Shown here piece after piece: positions 61,335 through 64,000 of a stretch of 64,000 nt of DNA (position 1 is the stretch's first letter; the number at the start of each line of letters is the position of its first letter). The notes below the pieces were generated by a model. That model searched no databases, was not told where the DNA came from, and saw nothing but the letters and a program-made list of their open reading frames with translations. Source of the stretch: Aliishimia sp039978895 (lineage in GTDB: Bacteria > Pseudomonadota > Alphaproteobacteria > Rhodobacterales > Rhodobacteraceae); assembly GCA_039978895.1 (NCBI GenBank), contig JBDWAL010000012.1, positions 37,187 to 101,186 on the forward strand. Direction: 5' to 3'. The translations under genes and the position numbers were made by a program.

Positions 61335-62588
61335 ATGACGTTTAACCGCATTGACGCCTCCCACTTACAAATCCCAGGCAAGATGGACGTGGATGAAATG
61401 GCGTTTTTGGCAGCATTGGCTGCTCTGGTGCCAGCTGAAGGGCATATCGTCGAAGTTGGCCCATTTTATGGGCGTTCTACCTGTGTAATCGGTCGCGCGA
61501 ACCCAAATGTTCACATTACTTCAATAGATACCTTTCAAGATGTCGCATGGACGCAAGCCTATGCAGACAATTACGAAGATATCCCCGCTTTTGGGCAAGA
61601 AGCCTTCACCCACTTCACCCGTGATTTGCCACGTTCCACTGCGATAGTTGGATCAAGTCCGGATGTTGTCGCTGATTGGACCAAACCAATCGACATGTAC
61701 TTCGAAGACGCAGTGCATGGTGGACCTATCCTTAAAAGAAACATGGCGTTTTGGATAAGTCATTTGAAGCCCGGCGGCATCGCGTGCGGTCACGATTACA
61801 CTTTGCGGTTTCCTGACGTTAAAAGGGAGGTTGATCTTCTAGCCAAATCTTGGGGAACCAAATTGGAAGTGGTTGGGTCGCTTTGGGCTTTACGTAAACC
61901 TCACAAAACTGACACTGAAAATCGTCAGACACGCGGATTGGCCATGGGTTTAACAAAACAATCCCGTCTCAAAATTCGAACCAAAAACAAACACAAAGGT
62001 GCCGACAAGACGCTGGATGGATTCTGGTGCGGCGCCCACATGGAGGTTGATCGACTAAGTTGGATTTCACTCGATTCGATTGAGGAACAAACGGGGATCA
62101 AACTTGAATACCGCGTCGGCCATCATGAATTTGGAAGCTCTGATTGGATGACTGCTGGGGAGCGGGTGCGGTTACTGGATGCTGGATCTCGACCTAAGCC
62201 CTTTAATCGCTTTGCAGTACGTGTCAGCGGCGCTCCGCGCGATGGTCCCATGCCAAAAATCGCGTGCCGCGTATCTGCAAGACAGATTGGCAACGGAGGC
62301 AGTCTTGTAAGCGGGTCATCCAATTGGGCATTTGATGGAGAATGGGCCATGGTAAAGCCACAAGGCCCTTCCTTAAATGCGGTTTGCGTGGCGCTGTTCG
62401 ATCACCCCCCACTTCATCCACAGGCTCATTACAAGATCAAAGCCTCTTTGAAGCCTCAAGGACAAAAAGTATTGCGGCGGCTCGCTCAGAAAATCAAAGT
62501 GAACGGCAGCGAGACACTGCATCTGACGCCAAACATGCGCATTCACCGCATGACAAATATTTGGCAAAGCCAGAAAAACAACCTATAG
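61335..62588 (+). CDS. SAM-dependent methyltransferase with C-terminal extension
   Basis: A 417-aa protein. The N-terminal 200 residues are a class I methyltransferase (Methyltransf_24-like): HIVEVGPFYGRSTCVIG as SAM-binding motif, then ITSIDTFQDV, MYFEDAVHGGPILKRNMAFW and KPGGIACGHDY. From about residue 205 a second basic domain follows that I do not recognise (TKQSRLKIRTKNKHKGADK, DGFWCGAHMEVDRLSWISL). Capsule modification is likely from its location 17 bases after kpsM. The ATG at 61335 is chosen because the earlier frame overlaps kpsM. Confidence 0.78.
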   Translation: MTFNRIDASHLQIPGKMDVDEMAFLAALAALVPAEGHIVEVGPFYGRSTCVIGRANPNVHITSIDTFQDVAWTQAYADNYEDIPAFGQEAFTHFTRDLPRSTAIVGSSPDVVADWTKPIDMYFEDAVHGGPILKRNMAFWISHLKPGGIACGHDYTLRFPDVKREVDLLAKSWGTKLEVVGSLWALRKPHKTDTENRQTRGLAMGLTKQSRLKIRTKNKHKGADKTLDGFWCGAHMEVDRLSWISLDSIEEQTGIKLEYRVGHHEFGSSDWMTAGERVRLLDAGSRPKPFNRFAVRVSGAPRDGPMPKIACRVSARQIGNGGSLVSGSSNWAFDGEWAMVKPQGPSLNAVCVALFDHPPLHPQAHYKIKASLKPQGQKVLRRLAQKIKVNGSETLHLTPNMRIHRMTNIWQSQKNNL

Positions 62589-62596
62589 GCGAACAT

Positions 62597-63490
62597 GTGG
62601 AAGACGCAACCAATCACGCAACGGATCAGATCAAGCTGACGCCATCCACTTATCTGATCGCGCTCAACTGCCACCCGTTTCACCCCGTAGACGCTATTGA
62701 GGCCGCGCTCTACAGTGTCGCTTCCGCAGTTTCAGTCTTTCGCCGGAACACAACGTCTGACGTTGCGGTGCGCGTTTTTTGGCATAATTCGAATCCTCCA
62801 CCAAAAGAGTTGTTAGCTAAAGCCTCAGAACTAGGCTTCACACTTGATCAGTCGCGCCACACAACTAACGGGGACAACCTAAATCACCAGCTTGACTATG
62901 CAAGCAGGCATGATTTTCGTATTTTTTTCCGCGTCGATGGGGACGACACAGTTGCGGCTGAACGGTTCAAGCTTCAGGCAAACGTACTGGAAAGTGGTGA
63001 CTATGACCTTTGCGGAGCCGGGTTGCGCTATCAATCTCATGGGGGGGAAACCTTTGAAGTTCTCCCCAATCAAAGACCAACTACACGCGATTACCTTGAG
63101 AACAAATACCTACTGCACCCAACACTCGCGTTTCGCATGGAAGCTATCCGCGAAAGCGGGTTGAGGTATTGGTCCAAACGCCTCGAAGATAAAGCGCTGT
63201 TATTGCAAGCCCTCCGTTTAAAACTCCGCGTGGGGAACGTCTCAATCATCGCGGGCACTTATAATGTGCACCCAAGCACGCGCGATACCTTGGCGCCAAA
63301 ATGGTTAGGATTTTGCCTGAACCATGCGTTCTTGTATCGCCAACGCGCCCTTCAACTCATTCCATACGCGGTTATACTTTTTCTGTGCCAAACTCTTCTT
63401 GGCTCAAACCGAATGCGTCGATTGCGCGCGTGGCGTGACAACAATCCAAACCTGACGTCATTGGCGAAAAGCCGAACTGTACGATTTTGA
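62597..63490 (+). CDS. Glycosyltransferase, GT-A type
   Basis: A 297-aa GT-A-type glycosyltransferase, probably in the family-2 group. It shows a strand-helix start (YLIALNCHPFHPVDAIEAALYS), a metal/sugar-nucleotide DxD motif in RIFFRVDGDDTVAAERF, and HPTLAFRMEAIRESGLRY with acceptor-site features. GTG 62597 fits the preceding gene stop, though the open frame begins earlier. A C-terminal hydrophobic segment (AVILFLCQTLL) could associate with the membrane. The sugar donor and linkage are unknown; a role in the capsule polymer is inferred from the neighbouring kps genes. Confidence 0.78.
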   Translation: MEDATNHATDQIKLTPSTYLIALNCHPFHPVDAIEAALYSVASAVSVFRRNTTSDVAVRVFWHNSNPPPKELLAKASELGFTLDQSRHTTNGDNLNHQLDYASRHDFRIFFRVDGDDTVAAERFKLQANVLESGDYDLCGAGLRYQSHGGETFEVLPNQRPTTRDYLENKYLLHPTLAFRMEAIRESGLRYWSKRLEDKALLLQALRLKLRVGNVSIIAGTYNVHPSTRDTLAPKWLGFCLNHAFLYRQRALQLIPYAVILFLCQTLLGSNRMRRLRAWRDNNPNLTSLAKSRTVRF

Positions 63491-63850
63491 CTGGAGACAC
63501 TCGGTTTGCAGTTTGGATCGAACGTCCAGTCTGACTTGGCAAAAACGCGCGTCATCGGTTGCGGGAGGCCTCAAAGGCAAAGAAGGTCTATACTGATGTC
63601 AAAGATCAATAAGCGAGGTGGATTTACCTTTTTAGGCAATCTTATGATTGGGCCAAGATGTCGTTTGCTTGGCCACATCTCGCTTTTAACTTCCCCTATT
63701 TGGTAACAAGCACTGCGCGTTGTGAACTGTCTGTAGCCGCTTATTGCTAAAGCATTCGATCTCGTTTTTAGGCTCCAATCTATCTTGATGTTTTTTCAAA
63801 AAAGCAGCGTCCAACTTAAATACCCACCACAATCGATCAACATTATCATT
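63491..63850. other. Gene-poor region after the glycosyltransferase
   Basis: These 360 bases contain no recognised gene. The stretch is markedly AT-richer than the surrounding coding DNA. It could hold the terminator of the preceding genes and the target site of the insertion sequence that follows, but neither is clear. Confidence 0.45.
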
Positions 63851-64000
63851 TGACCTGCAGTAATCTCCGCTAAGATTAATGGTGTTCAAAAGTAGAATTT
63901 TCTCGGCAATATTTCTGCAGAGATTTACGATGAGGAATGGATGATACAGCGACGCGCAGAGCATGGGCATCTTGAAGCAAGCGGAGGGCGGTGTGCCGGT
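63851..64000 (+). mobile_element. 5' end of a degenerate IS3-family element (orfA remnant), cut by window edge
   Basis: From 63945 the frame reads YSDAQSMGILKQAEGGVPV, which matches the N-terminus of IS3-family orfA transposases ('YSDAQIMGILKQAEGGVPV' type). In-frame ATG 63930 is followed by a TGA at 63942-63944, so the start region is broken or the frame has shifted by an indel; internal ATG 63963 remains open to the window edge. The left end at 63851 (TG start) is my guess, based on the usual 60-90-base leader before orfA. The rest of the element lies outside the window. Confidence 0.5.

Noticed and set aside
63686..63970. 94-aa minus-strand open frame at the window end
   Set aside because: It has no recognised family, lies in AT-rich DNA and runs antisense through the IS3 orfA remnant; it is more likely chance or part of the degenerate element.

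Overview
The window looks like chromosomal DNA from a marine alphaproteobacterium of the Rhodobacterales (Roseobacter group). This rests on the gene order accB-accC-aat, DUF2155, mlaD, NDUFA12, on the neighbouring clpX/clpP pair, on the Tat-exported PhoX phosphatase, and on the protein sequences themselves. I saw no rRNA, tRNA or CRISPR array.

Positions 1-18,570 are mostly housekeeping and ordinary accessory genes. In order they are the end of a livF-type ABC ATPase, an RTX calcium-binding protein, an acyl-CoA synthetase, acetyl-CoA carboxylase accB/accC, aat, the DUF2155/mlaD/NDUFA12 genes, a Rid-family protein, clpX and clpP, phoX with a visible PHO box, a second Rid protein, a YHYH-domain secreted protein, a SAP/DUF6434-like gene broken by an in-frame stop, a secreted hypothetical, a beta-keto-acid cleavage enzyme, and a HisKA_2-type membrane histidine kinase.

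Positions 18,560-57,426 form the main accessory locus: 22 genes on the minus strand over about 39 kb, nearly all overlapping or separated by a few bases. Together they encode an extracellular-type contractile injection system (eCIS, a phage-tail-like particle). In transcription order the genes are a DUF4255/Pvc16-like terminator, a carboxypeptidase-regulatory-like protein, an oversized 800-aa sheath, a tube protein, a second sheath-like protein, a second tube protein, an Afp7-like tube/baseplate adaptor with a Gly/Ser-rich tail, an unannotated 56-aa protein, a gpD-like hub, a gpV-like spike, a 524-aa protein with a C-terminal membrane segment, gpW/gp25, baseplate J, a gpI protein with a long N-terminal extension, three proteins that share a paralogous N-terminal domain, a CIS tape-measure-like protein, an AAA+ ATPase, an unknown 318-aa protein, a giant 3379-aa protein, and an unknown 267-aa protein. 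The giant protein is the best cargo or effector candidate. No clear tail fibre, separate PAAR tip or lysis cassette is visible. A SARP/BTAD-type regulator (57,677-58,609) is transcribed divergently from the operon head and is the obvious candidate local regulator.

Positions 58,651-63,490 carry a capsule/surface-polysaccharide export set: a KpsT-like ATPase and KpsE-like copolymerase on the minus strand, and a KpsM-like permease, a methyltransferase and a glycosyltransferase on the plus strand. The window ends in the broken 5' end of an IS3-family orfA. The eCIS operon thus lies between a sensor kinase and a polysaccharide export locus, in a region that looks like an accessory insertion beside conserved core genes.
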